A DNA stretch of 64,000 nucleotides from Allantophomopsis cytisporea (Eukaryota > Ascomycota > Leotiomycetes > Phacidiales > Phacidiaceae): NCBI GenBank assembly GCA_024752435.1, contig CP103036.1:372001-436000 (forward strand), in the 5' to 3' direction. Of this stretch, positions 12,480 to 24,636 are shown in pieces. How positions within the stretch are numbered: the first letter of the stretch is position 1; every line of letters begins with the position of its first letter. Below the pieces are notes generated by a model. That model was not told the origin of the DNA. It did no database searches and worked only from the letters and a program-made list of their open reading frames with translations. The position numbers and the translations under genes were made by a program.

Positions 12480-14120
12480 ATGTCCTCTTACGATCCTTCC
12501 GAGCGCGCAATGAGTGGTTCGCCCGTCTCAACACCTGCCAGTAGCATTTCCGATGATGCTGTAGCTCCTGACGCGCCACAACAATGGCCCTCTGAAGGTC
12601 AACAATACAAACCCATTGTGGAGAAGTCGCTAAGCCCACCTGTCTTCTATCGCAAAGTCAAGAGACAAGATGATGGGCCATTGGCCATTTGCTGTGAGTG
12701 GGTGGTACAGCATCAAGTTGGTGAGTTCGTGAAGAGAGAAGCCCTCTACTGTGAATACATGGAGTTGACAATTCTATGCGATCAGGACTTTCGGTGAATC
12801 TCCTCGTCCTCCTTGCTCTTACCCATATCTGTTTCCCACGCGCTCGACGACACACGCGCAAGTTCTTCGAATTGTCCTATTATAACCCAGATTCGGGTGA
12901 ATATACTGCTGGCTGGGATGACATCTGGATGGTCGTATATTGGATCGTGGTCTTTACAGGATTAAGAGCGGCCGTGATGGATTATGTGCTCACGCCATTG
13001 GCTCGTCGCGGTGGCATCTCAAACAAGAAGGATTTGACACGCTTTGCTGAACAAGCATGGCTTCTTGTCTACTACATGGGTTTCTTCTCCTTGGGAATGG
13101 TATGTCTACCACTTTGTTGAGTGGCCAGGAGAGCATTTGGCTGACATTCGCGCAGTATATCATGTATAACTCGGACTACTGGCTGAATCTGAGGAACCTG
13201 TGGGTTGATTGGCCCAACAGGGAGCTTGGGGGTTTGTTGAAGTGGTATACACTCGTTCAATTCTCATTCTGGTTGCAGCAAATCATGGTAGTGAACATTG
13301 AGAAGCGCAGGAAGGATTACTTGCAAATGTTCACTCACCACATCATCACCAGTCTTCTCATTTTCACAGCCTATGGATATCATCAGGTCAAGGTCGCCAA
13401 CATGATTCTGTGTGTGATGGACGTTGTCGATATCTTCCTACCAGTTAGTCGAATTTCTCCCCACAAAACCACTTCTACTAACCGTTGGCACAGACAGCAA
13501 AATGCCTCAAATACCTTGGATACTCGCGAGCTTGCGACGTTGTGTTCGGTATATTCATGGCAACATGGGTGATTGCCAGGCATGTTTTCTACATGATGGT
13601 CTGCTGGTCCGTCTACCACGATATTCCACAAACGATTGAATACGGTTGCTACAAGGGGAAGAATCACAACTTGACTGGGCCATTCCCAGCTCCTGATAGA
13701 TTTGCGCATCTTCTCGAACCTTTCCGAGACCCCGTTGGCATTGTTTGCTGGGACGACACAATCAAATGGGGCTTCCTTAGCGCGCTACTATTCTTGCAAG
13801 GTATCACGCTCTTATGGTTCTGGATGATCTGCAAGGTTGCAATCAAGGTGGTTAAAGGAGGCGAGGCAGACGACACTCGCAGCGACGACGAGGAAGCCGA
13901 CTACGAAGAGATCGAGCAGACTGTGTGTGAGGTAGCCGTCCCAGCGAAGATGGTGCCGTTGGAGGAGGAAGTTGGCATCGAATCCATCAATTTGAAGGGA
14001 CGTACAAACTCTGCAAAGCGATACAGAAAGGGTGTTTCTAGTTCCAGTGGCGTAACTCTGCCTGGGCATAGCGACAGGAAGGAGCTTCTTGGAAGAATTG
14101 GATGTGATAAAGGCGTTTAA
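12480..14120 (+). CDS. Ceramide synthase (Lag1/Lac1/BarA type)
   Basis: ER membrane sphinganine N-acyltransferase joining acyl-CoA to a sphingoid base. Exons 12480-12720, 12786-13099, 13156-13443 and 13494-14120 give 489 residues. The N-terminal ~65 residues are soluble. The TLC domain follows with several membrane spans and carries the Lag1 motif: HH at about 246-247 in HHIITSLLIF, then DVVDIFLPTAKCLKYLGY. The C-tail is acidic (DDEEADYEEIEQ), as in the CK2-phosphorylated tails known for fungal enzymes. Filamentous fungi have two clades (BarA and LagA types) and I cannot assign one by eye, so I leave the symbol empty. Confidence 0.92.
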
Positions 14121-14820
14121 ATAGTGGAGATACCTAACCCGCCGGTGACTTTTTATTGGCGAGTCCCGGCGGTTGTTGCTCCCCGGTGGGATCAGATACT
14201 GGGAGTTTTTGTTGTGTTCTAGGCGTGCATAGGTTGGCAGTCATGGAGGATTTCATCCTTATAATGACTTAAGTGAACGAAAAGAGAAAAAAGAAGGAAT
14301 CGTTATTTCAAGCAGAAAAGAAACGAGAGAAGATGAAAACTTAGCTCTCTTCCCATCTTGTAGTATTCAGCCTCTTCACTTTGTGATATAGCCCTCATAA
14401 ATGAGTTCAGAGAAATTATGAGTCACTTCTCAACTCGGCACGCAAGGCCTCATCAAAGATGAAGAGAAAGCAAATTATGAATTTCATTGGCAGCGGAGGC
14501 TTTCAATTTGTAAAGAGACAATAGCTCGAGTCAGACTCATCTGCCGATAACCGTCACAAGGTACTGCCAATCGTACCCAAGATTCCCCCAAAATTCCTCA
14601 CAGCCCTTCCCCTATAGACAGACAATCCTTACTCAGATACCATTGATCAATACTCGTCAGAATGCAAAAGCCACCCATAAACATAACCGTGTGTGGTGAA
14701 GTGTGGCAAGGGCCGGTGCTATATATGGTGCACCCAAGGATTTTCGAATGACAAAGGAGAGACGTTACACATTGACATATTACATAAGAAGCTCAGGGTT
14801 CTAAGCACACCCGTACCCTT
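14121..14820. other. Convergent 3' region between LAG1-type gene and SHO1
   Basis: About 700 bp between two stop codons facing each other. I see only untranslated sequence and no RNA gene or repeat. Confidence 0.4.
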
Positions 14821-15919
14821 CTATAAAAGAATCAAATAATTCGAAGGAGCAATCCCGGTGTCTCCATTCTCCTTCTTGGCTTGCCACCATCTGCCACTGA
14901 CATCAGACACTTCGAGAATCTCGTGTTTCGAGAAACTTATTTCGTTGGCATCATCTGGGTTTGCCTCGTAGGAGTAGATGGCCTTCGCGCGATAAGGGTA
15001 CTCTGTGGGCGCAACGACCTCGCCGACTGGTTCGGCTGATCCTCCATTCATGTTTCCTTGAGTTGGTCCAACTGGCGTACCATTTCCGAAACGTGGTGCA
15101 GAAGAATTACGCTCCGTTCCAGCTGCACCACCGGGAAAGCCAGATACAGGAGAGGAGGTCTCGAAGCCATTCAGCTGAGCGGATGTGTACATTTGGGGTG
15201 GTTGATTGGAAACTGAGGTGTCTGGGCGCTGGCTACCATAACCATTCGACATGCCGCGGTCATTGCGGGAGTGTCTGTGATCCTTGTGAAGAGCGAAGGA
15301 GTCCAGGTATGCACGAGAGACAGCGGAAGGGCTTGAGCCAAAGTAAAATATCCATACGATCTTGAGAGAAGCAGTTAGTAAAGCGTCCAAGTGCTTCTAC
15401 CCGGAAATTATGCCGTTGCTTACCAACACAATTGACAAGAGGATGTGACCAGCAGCAACTGCTTCTTGTGCAGCGTCTGGAGAATAGACAAGTGAATTGA
15501 TAGTCGAAGTTGTCAGGGTTAAGCCGTACGACAGGAACCCAACAATAGCAACATGATAGGTCTGAGTTGTATCTGAGGCAACGACGACAAATACTACGCC
15601 AATAGAGAAAAACATATACGCAATTGCCCACCAGGAGAAGTTTGGTAGATTATCATCCACTTGTGCTGCGATGGAAGCGAAGAAAGCAATCATCCACGCT
15701 AGCTGTAGGTCTATGTCAGTATATGTATGTTTCACAACATTGCGAAGATCATAGATTCCGACATACCATGGCGATTGACAAAGTTGAAAGCGCGAATGGG
15801 TCGCCAATAATGTTGCCCATACTCATACTACGCATACCCCCAGTGCGTCTCCTCGAGGAATCCATCTGACCATTCATTTTACGGAGCGACGGGGAATGTA
15901 GCGATCCGTAAGATGGCAT
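14821..15919 (-). CDS. SHO1: Sho1-type osmosensor with SH3 domain
   Basis: Plasma-membrane adaptor of the HOG MAP-kinase pathway, recruiting Pbs2 through its SH3 domain. Exons on the minus strand: 15919-15767, 15702-15424 and 15360-14821; 323 residues. The N-terminal block [18 protein letters not shown] leads into four transmembrane segments. A Ser/Asn/Gly-rich linker follows. The C-terminal SH3 domain spans about residues 265-323 and shows [26 protein letters not shown] and PSNYLILL. I chose the ATG at 15919; the frame continues upstream only through a TTG, and further ATGs lie 14 codons or more downstream. The upstream region is very long (6.6 kb to the next gene). Confidence 0.93.
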
Positions 15920-18900
15920 AGGGAAGCGTGAAGGGTGCGCCTGCAAGACGATGTGGTTTTGAGGGTGAGGGTATAATTAAAATCGTGAGATTGGTAGTTG
16001 TGGACTGTCGAGTTGACGGGGTGCGCAGGTTGATGAGCTTCACACGCGATGTGGATTTGTTCGTTCAACGGGAGCCCTTTGAGACAAAGAAAGTTGTTGT
16101 ATCTGAAGATAAATGCTGAAGAATAAACCAGTATCTTCAACAATTTACGAATCGAGGGGTTAATGGTTTTTGGAAGTCGAGCACAAACAGGGAGGGTATT
16201 GCGAATAGATCGAGGTCGAAAGACGAAAAGCAGGGAAATATGGTCGGGGTATTAGACAATCGGGATTATTGAAAGTGTCGAAAAGTAGAGAGAGTGTGTC
16301 GAGTGTGTTAGACAAGTTGTAGTATTGCGTCTGTTTGTTTTTTGAATTGTTCTTTCTGATTCTTTGGCTTTAAGTTTTGAATGAGTGACTGGAACGACTG
16401 CGAAGGTCGCAAGACGATCGCGATGACGGTGATTATTGTGGTGGTGGTGGAGGTGGAGGAGGAGGAGAGGGTGAATGTTTTGTGATTCTTTTGTGAGAAG
16501 AGGAAGGGAAGGGTAGAAGCGTAGAGCGTAGTAGATTTGGTAGATTGGTGGATTGGTATTGGTGTTAGTCGTTAGTCGAGACGTGGAGGAAGTGTAGGTC
16601 TTGGTGGGTTTGGAGAAGCAGACAGGGCGCGCACGGGTGTCGGTGCAGTGCAGGTGCTGGTGCTTGTGCTGGTGCTGGTGCTGATGCTGATGCTGATGCT
16701 GATGCTGATGCTGGTGCTCACTCTTTTGAATATGCTCCGGTGCTTGAAGGAGTCGAGGCGTGGTGTGTGCTTGGGTGCCGCGGGTGGTGGTGGTAAGGCA
16801 AGGTTCAGGTCAAAGAACAGGCAAAGGTTGTATGGTGTTGCACTTCTTCCGCGTGGTGGGTGGGTGAGTTTGGCGTTTATGAGTGGGCAGTTTGTGCACG
16901 ACGGATGTAGGAAAAGTCCTTTCCGTCCTTTCTTTCCTTTCTTCCACTTGATTTGATATTTGATTGATGCTGCTCTGCTCTGCTCTGCTCTGTCGGTCGT
17001 CAGTTCCCGGCGTACATACAAACTGTCAATCTTAGTTCTGTCGTGCCTTCGTTCGTGGTGTTTTGTGTGGTTGGTCGTGTATGATTGAGTGCTTCAGAGC
17101 AACTTGATACAGTACTGATTGATGTCAATATATGCCTAGGAAGACAGTACTCCTACAATAACAACAACAATAATGGTAATAGCAATCATGCAATATTCAA
17201 CAGATCAGGTTCATATACCATGACCATAGATCATAGACCACAATACTGTACTTCAGCTTTCTTCTCCAATGACAGCATAATATCTCTAGGAATATGTTGC
17301 CATGCAGAAAAAAAGCCCGAATGTACCTGAGTAGTATATGTGTGTGTGTGTATGGACATACATACATACTCCTGAAGCACCAGAAGTACTTTCACGGATG
17401 TGCATAAATGATCTGACTGGTATCGCAGCTTTTTGATTGAATGATGCAGTAAATTGAGTATCTGAATGGCCGATAGATAAATTGTTTGATAAATTGAATG
17501 GAGGAGACAGGGTGTAATACATACAGGGCTGCTGGCGGGGCTGAGCTACCACTTCTCACGGTGGAGTCAGGACGTACGATGGCGCGAGTACGTACCTTTC
17601 GAGTGGAGTATTTGCGTATATATCGTAAATAATCCTTTGTCCCTGTCGCAGTGTGACTAGCACCAACGATGTTCGAAGTAGAATATATACTAGTATGTGT
17701 TTGGAAGAAAGTAGAAGCAGAAGAAGAAGAAACCAATTCGGATTTTTTCAATAATTATGGAAGTCAATCATCAAAGGGAATAACAATTCGATAGAAGTGG
17801 AGATGTGCGAGAGAGTAGTAGTACTGGTATGATCGGACGGATTCCAATTGGAGAGTCTCCAGAGGTGGCTGGGTTGGGGCTTGTTGGTAGCGACACAGTG
17901 ATGTTTCAAGAGGGAGAATGCTTCTGCGTCCGCCTCTCCCTACTCATTAACAATGTGCGTAGAATAAGGAAAGCTAACAAATAAGCACTGTCAAATCTCT
18001 GAATCTGCAACACACAACGGAAATGGCTCCACAAGTGATTTTGAAGGTGCCCACAGTCGAGAGAGTGTGTGCGTCAATTCTCCGTGAGTGTGAGTGTGAG
18101 TGTGAGTGCGTGGAAGAGGGACTCGACTCGACTTTGTGAGCCCGGGCCTTCTTCCCTGTGCTTCTTGAAAGTCAGGTCAAGTCAAGTTCAAGTCGACGGA
18201 AGAGATCAACTTTCAGGCACCCAGAGGCACCCAGAGCGGAGGAGCTTGGCACTGATGAGTACCAGAAATGTATGGAGTATGTAGTAGTGGTGGTAGTAGT
18301 AGTAGTATGAAGGGTTGAGTTAAGGCAGTATGCAGGGCGCAGGGCGCGCAGGGAAGACTCTCGAGGAAGAGAGGGGGAGAGGGGTCGTGCTTCGTGCTGC
18401 GTACGATAAAGAGGAGAGAGAGGAGAGAGGGCGAAATTGATAATTTTATGGTGCCAAAGAAATGCAATGCATCACCAGCCACACTCTGTGAGAGATTGGG
18501 AGTTCCTGCTCTCTGCTGTTGTATACTTTGGTATTGTATGTGCTTGATGATGTTTGCAAGGCGGTTATGGGAATGAAGTTCGCTGGACCCTCTCGAGAGT
18601 GTCGGGTGTACTGTGTATGACAAACAAATGATTGTTCTACTTGGACAGTAGGTGTAATCACAGCTTCCGTTGTCTTGTCCACAAGAGCCAAGAATCGACT
18701 CCCAGGATCCCAGAATCACACTTTGGTAGTACTGGTGATACTGTCGTTTCTTTGGGAAGGATTTAGAGTGTTGCTTCTTGGTGGGACTTGTGGTGGAAAC
18801 GTGGAACGGCAATGGCTGCAGATGAATTACCCTTGCTCTTTAATCGAGATTGTTTTTGATATGAGGGTATCCGCTATCCTCCCTCGAACGGCCACTCTCA

Positions 18901-20880
18901 GCCTTGTCCTTTCGCTCTCTTGAGTTTTGATCGCTGCACTCAAGAGTAGGTGAAGTATAATGGGAAAGTTGTGCCAAGAACCAAATCAAATCTAACTGTT
19001 TGATGAAATAGTGAGAAGCAGGCAATGTACAATTTAGAATATGTTAACAATCGAAGGGTCTAGAGTAGACAGAGAGGATTACCAGGACTATTTAATGTCA
19101 TTGCGGTTTAATGGACGGGGCTAGACTGGGGAGGGAAGAGGGGGCAATCATTGACAGACAATTGAATGCCTTGATTTATTGCATGCAAATGAAGCTTCTC
19201 ATTCGTAGAATATAACTTTCTTACTACTACTGCAGGTAAAACAGGGTAAACCGGCCGATATGGTCTTTTCAATGTCACTTCTGCAGTGGAGCATTCGTTG
19301 GAATAGTCTCCTCTGTGATAAAGAGATAGAACGAACATACTACTTACCTCTGTCTGGGTATTTGGAGCTGAGAGCTGAAAGAGGAGAGCTGAAAGAGGAG
19401 AGGAATATGCCTCAACCAATGCCTAAAAGCTACCTATGTGCCGTTCTTGCTGCAAGTTTTGCTTTGCTCTGCTGTTCTCTGATGATTTGACTCGCTCGCT
19501 CTTCTCTATTTCTTTCATTCTCCTTCCATTCCTTTGTACCAAGTACTATCTATCTATGCACTTCTTATGGTATCAAGCTCTTGTTGCACATTATCTAGAC
19601 TCGCTCATCGTGATGATTGGATGGCTGTGACTCTGCGTGGCCATACAGTGTACATACTTGTTGTATTCTACAGTACATATATATGTACCGTGTATATACA
19701 TCGTCCCCTAGTCTTGTTCTTTCGCCACAGCGAAGTGTGGCTGTGGCTGTGTTATGATCTGTGGCTTGAAAAACGTTGGGGTAAGCCAAGCTATTCCAGT
19801 AGCGCACCATTTGCTGTGTAGATCCGCAGGCTAAAACCTCAAATCGCATCAAGACTTGGAACTTTATGACGAGACTTGATTTGAGGTATCGTACATCACT
19901 ATCCCGCTTCTTGCTCTATTCATATTCTCTCAGAGTCACATAACTCCGAAGAAACAGCTCAAGGATGCTCGGACAATTGTAGATCTCTTTTCAAAACGAA
20001 TGAAACAAAAAAAAAGATATACATTCACATTTCGTTGAGCCAACTCAATAAGCTGCAAATTCTCACTCCCACTTCCAAATGTATATATGACACTTCTAAC
20101 CTGGATCCTGGTATGCCATATATCGAAGTTCGAGGGCATGAACACCGGGAGACAAGAATCCAAACGAGCTCACCATCTTGACTTGCCGAGGTTGTGCTCT
20201 GCCCCTGAAGTACAATATACTTGATGAAATGGCATTCCATAAAATCATTGGCCTCTCACTACCTATACCTTTCTACTCAGTCTTTTGCACACGAATGTAT
20301 GTAACAGATATCTGGGAAGACCTATTCGACGCATTTGGTGCCTTTTATCATTGAGGCTTCGACACTTTTCGCATCCTTCAAACTCCGAATACTGCTTGAT
20401 TCTGGCAATCATGTCCTGCAATCACGTATACATTATATTATATTGTAGCAAGCATTGAGGCATTACATGTATGTATTAGCAATGTACCAAGCATCTTTGA
20501 CTATCAGAAACTCCTCAAATCTTCGAATATGTATACTGCTTTGTGAAAGCCCCCAATAGTCAAACTATTTCTTTCAAACGAGCAATAAGATTACCAACCT
20601 GATCTCTCAACTATCAAAACTCGGTTTGTGCCTATGTAATATAATACAGGAGTTTGCAGATGTTGTGAAATTCTTCATTTCATTGTATATTGATTGACAT
20701 CTACTATCGACAGGACGGCGGCAATTTTGTTGTAATAAGATGGAGCCGTATGATATCTCTGGTACTTAGGTGGGCAGAGTGTCTCTAGATAGCGACTTGT
20801 CCATAGTGTCTCTAAAAGCCTCAATTCCTCTGAGGCCCAACTGAACTTTGTACCAAATGATAGTAGGTACATTGCAGTCT
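15920..20880. other. Long non-coding stretch upstream of SHO1
   Basis: Nearly 5 kb without a supportable gene. The plus strand from about 16400 to 17080 is strongly G+T-rich, that is C+A-rich in the direction of SHO1, which fits a long 5' leader or promoter. Further on there are GAGTGT and AGTAGT simple runs (18080-18310) and GAGAGA runs (18365-18430). The many open frames are short, of low complexity and lack family features. Confidence 0.4.
16653..16719. repeat. Hexanucleotide GGTGCT/GATGCT microsatellite
   Basis: About eleven copies of a 6-bp unit that switches from GGTGCT to GATGCT and back, seen directly. It lies in the long G+T-rich stretch upstream of SHO1. Confidence 0.85.
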
Positions 20881-20881
20881 A

Positions 20882-21330
20882 TCAAAGAGACCACTTCAAT
20901 CCGGGTATGCGACCCTTTCGTGGAATGGGCATATCTCCAGCATATATTTCTTCGACTTGGATGAGTTCAGCATCCTTTCCACAAGCCATATCTATATATC
21001 TTATAGTTTGCCCAACAGCGATTACTTGGCTCTATATTTACCTAATAGTTAGCAATAATTAAAACATCTAGAGCATACCATCTTTATACAGCGGCTCTAC
21101 TTCGTTTAATTTCTGCGAATTCCTTTTCTTGTTCTGCTGCAATAACTCCCAAAGGGCTATACGCGGTTGCAACTCAACAAGAGGAGCAGCGGCCCTTGCA
21201 TTGAAACCTGGGACATCGAAAGCAGATCTAAGACTAGACGCTGTGACTTGGTATAAGCTCGCTGATGAAAGGATAATGACTAGGAGGCTCGAAGTTCCTA
21301 GTCTGGCAAGAGGATTTCGTTATTCTTTTC
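20882..21330 (-). pseudogene. Possible decayed or unresolved protein-coding gene
   Basis: I do not recognise the product. On the minus strand an exon 21031-20882 is protein-like (for example AELIQVEEIYAGDMPIPRKG, ending in stop). A 58-nt intron (21089-21032) with CTAAC 18 nt before a TAG acceptor joins it in frame to an upstream exon reading AAEQEKEFAEIKRSRAA. Farther upstream the plausible reading (FDVPGFNARAAAPLVE) lies in another frame, so a frameshift near 21175-21190 or an unseen intron is needed. That disagreement is why I call it a possible pseudogene. No start codon is assigned. It could also be chance open frames, but the branch site and residue composition argue for real coding origin. 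Confidence 0.35.
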
Positions 21331-21453
21331 TACGAAAGAGATTGGAGCAATGGACGTTTGGTTTATTAATCAATTATAACATCATTAGATATTCAAACAG
21401 ATACTGATATTCGATTCATAGAGGCTCAAAGCTTAACACTCGACACTGAGAAA

Positions 21454-21840
21454 GACAGAGATATTCTACAAGACAGAGCGGTTTTGCGGAAGAGAGATAT
21501 TCTAGAAGCTACAGATATTCTACAAGGCAGAGCGATTCTTGATAATATAGATATTTTGCAGCATAGAGCTATTCTAGACAACACAGATATTATACAAGAT
21601 ACAGACATTCTACAGGACAGAGCGATCTCATACAATGTAGATATTTTGTAACATAGAGCGATGCTATAAGACAGAGCAATTCTGTAAAACAAAAACACCC
21701 TATAAAATATAGATATTCTATTAAACAGAGTAATTTTACAGAATAGAGATATCTTTTAGTATAGAGCGATTCCTAATAGAGTGATTATATAGAATAGAGA
21801 TATTTTATGATAGAGCGGTTCTACAAGACAGAAAGATTGT
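21454..21840. repeat. 18-bp degenerate minisatellite, about 21-22 units
   Basis: Tandem units of 18 bp with the pattern AGAGYRATTCTACAAGAY, many diverged. Successive units begin AGAG, ACAG or ATAG and centre on ATATTCT or CGATTCT. Because 18 is a multiple of three, the minus strand stays open over 21698-21426 and encodes a six-residue period (FYRIAL, SYSIAL, LSRIAL, PCRISV). I see no start, splice sites or family match, so I annotate DNA repeat and not a gene. Confidence 0.85.
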
Positions 21841-22582
21841 ATGGGCCAAAGGGTTTAAAAGACAGGTAAGTTATATAAGAAAATAAAAATAAAATGGGGG
21901 GAAAAGGGAGGAAAGAGAGATTTTAAGAGAGCTTTCGATGTTTGAATCAACAGTAGAATTGCCTGTTGATTTCAAACTCTTTTGACTGTAATGCTAAATA
22001 GGTCCAGCATGTAAACAGTGTCGACATCCAAGATGTGGACCCGACGGGAAGGAACCGAGTCACACAACGGTCCGAGGCCGAATCATATGATAGGTATGTG
22101 AGTGATGTTTAAACGGTGACAGTGAAATTGCTGTGTTTTGAACTCCAATCGTCCGCCAAGGTTGTTGTTACTATATCGAGGCAATTCGTACGTACCCGGC
22201 AGATGAGCGCCTTATCGGCTGCCGCTAAGACCTGCGGCGTCTGCCACCTCGTTCGTAAGGCCGGCACGCGGGTAACTACGCAATCTGAATACGCCATCAC
22301 GCTGACCTCTAAACAAATATTCAAGAATGGGTCTCTAACCAAACGGAACTCCCTTGATCAACATCGCAAACATTACAACGCTAATATACCATCTGTCACT
22401 TCTTCACCTTATCCACTGTCCACTTATTCGAGCTTCTGTGCCTTTCGCTGGAGACGTTCCCTTTTCGAGGACTCTTGACGAATACAACTATACTTAATCG
22501 CCAACCATCCCACCATAAACAGACCATCATTCTGGCGCCTCGACAGCAATAAGAGTACGACGAAGAGTGGCGTCCAACGATC
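21841..22582. other. Upstream region of the AVT transporter gene
   Basis: About 740 bp after the minisatellite with no supported gene. Open frames on both strands start at non-ATG codons or have no family features. It should contain the promoter and leader of the transporter. Confidence 0.35.
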
Positions 22583-24304
22583 ATGGTGTCATACTCGGCA
22601 ATCCCAGAGCAAATTGATGACCGCCCAACGCAGTCTGAGCCCGCGAGGGGTCGTAGTCGGCGCTCCAGTCGCTTGCTGAAGAAGGCTGGCATCTTGGGCC
22701 AGGCCTCATGGCTGAGCAGCAATGTCAATCTTGTCAATACCATTATAGGGGCGGGCACCCTCGCTATGCCTTTGGCTATGAGTCATATGGGTATTTTGCT
22801 TGGAACGTTTGTTATACTTTGGTCTGGATTGACTGCGGCGTTCGGATTGTATCTCCAATCGAGATGTGCCAAATATCTTGATCGAGGAGGGTCCTCCTTT
22901 TTCGCCTTATCGCAAATCACATACCCAAATGCTGCCGTGATATTCGATGCAGCAATTGCTATCAAGTGCTTTGGTGTTGGGGTCAGTTACCTCATCATCA
23001 TTGGAGATCTGATGCCAGGAGTTGTGCGTGGCTTTAACGAAAATGCCAATAATATACAATTTCTTGTGGACCGCCATTTCTGGATTACAGCATTCATGTA
23101 AGACCGTTGAATGTCTTTGCTGCTTTACATGATAGGGACAGTGCTAAGTCAAATCTCTAGGCTCATTGTGATACCATTGTCATTTCTCAGAAGACTTGAT
23201 TCACTAAAGTATACAAGTGTGATTGCACTTGTATCGATTGGCTATCTGGTTGTACTTGTTGTCTATCACTTCTGCAAGGGAGATACGAAAAATGATAGAG
23301 GCGATATCCGTGTGATAGAATGGGGTGGTGCGATAGCCACTTTAAGTAGCTTGCCTGTGGTTGTATTTGCGTACACTTGCCACCAAAATGTGAGTCCGCA
23401 TTGCAGTCATACATAATTACACATTATCTAATGACAGCCCTTAGATGTTCTCTATTCTCAATGAGATCAAGGACAATTCTCCACGCAGGTATGCCTCCGG
23501 ACCCCTATTCATCGTTTATTCTAGGCTGGGCACTAATATATCACATTCAGGACTACTGGTATGATTGCTGCCAGTATTGGATCCGCAGCTTCTATTTATG
23601 TATTGGTCGCAATAACTGGCTACCTGTCATTTGGTAACAAGGTCGCCGGAAACATTGTGGGAATGTGTAAGTTGTCTCATTCCATTGCAGGTTGTTTAGT
23701 TGCTCATATCAGCGCAGATATACCATCAGTGGCCTCTACAATCGGCAAAGCTGCCATTGTCATCTTGGTCATGTTCTCATATCCTTTGCAGGTACATCCT
23801 TGCCGTGCTTCTGTCGACGCAGTGTTGAAATGGAGACCAAGTGGACGAAAATCTGCCCAGGCCTCTCCAAACGGGTCACCAGCAAGAGCAATCCCATTGC
23901 TGGCCACTGGACTTCGTCCACGCCAAGACACAATGAGCGAAGTACGCTTTGCACTTATTACTACTGTCATTGTCATACTCAGTTATCTTGTTGCAATGAC
24001 GGTGTCGTCACTTGATAAGGTGTTGGCATATGTCGGAAGCACTGGTAGCACCTCAATAAGCTTCATCCTCCCAGGGCTATTTTATTACAAAATTTCAGCT
24101 CCCGATTCCATTCATCATCAAAGATATTTGAAGGACAATGAGGAAGACGAGGACGAAGATGTTGAAGGAGGCGCTATTAGAGACTATACGAATGCGTGGC
24201 GAAGCGTTTTGCTTCGACGATTAGCTCTTGCCCTTGCGATCTATGGTTTCCTTGTCATGATCGTCTGTCTGGTTATTAACACTTTCTTTGTCATCGCTCA
24301 TTAA
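22583..24304 (+). CDS. Vacuolar amino-acid transporter (AVT5/6/7-like, AAAP family)
   Basis: Eleven-helix-type amino acid/auxin permease family transporter, expected in the vacuolar membrane, exporting amino acids driven by the proton gradient. Exons 22583-23097, 23161-23389, 23445-23488, 23551-23666 and 23718-24304 give 496 residues. After a ~45-residue soluble N-terminus the first helix has NLVNTIIGAGTLAMPLA, typical of the family. Later blocks include GVSYLIIIGDLMP, PVVVFAYTCHQNMFSILNE, TTGMIAASIGSAASIYV and GYLSFG. A hydrophilic loop (about residues 345-385) and an acidic loop (EEDEDEDVEGG) lie near the C-terminus. Exon 3 is only 44 nt. Part of exon 1 is duplicated in damaged form at 26740-27050. 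Substrate specificity cannot be read from sequence. Confidence 0.9.
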
Positions 24305-24636
24305 GGCTGTGCTGTATTTCTTTTTCCTGTAGCGAACACTGTCATCGTTAGGTTCATGGTTTGGGTTGTTGGCGTATTATTCACTTTTATCTAGATCGTT
24401 CCCATTGACGAATCTACGCATTGTGGAACATTTAGACAGCATTTAGATTTCAACATAATTCATAATCTAGAATATGTTTCAATCCAGCATCTGTATATCC
24501 GCAACGCCGAAGTCCTTTTCCTATGGGCAAATCCCATTGCTTGACTTGAATCTGTTCAAAACGCCTGAAATGCCTAATAGTACAACTTGTAGTTTTGATT
24601 GAATACATTCATGACCGCTCAGCCACATTTATTGAC

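Noticed and set aside
16572..17021. 149-codon minus-strand frame with Ser/Ile/Thr repeats
   Set aside because: Low-complexity translation of the hexamer repeat and CA-rich tract; no domain or splice evidence.
20300..20440. Minus-strand peptide with two nearby cysteines (EGCEKCRSLND) after a possible intron acceptor
   Set aside because: Only ~49 codons, no start or upstream exon could be joined convincingly; too weak to annotate.
22116..22478. 120-codon plus-strand frame upstream of the transporter
   Set aside because: It starts at GTG, has no recognisable protein features and lies where the transporter leader is expected.
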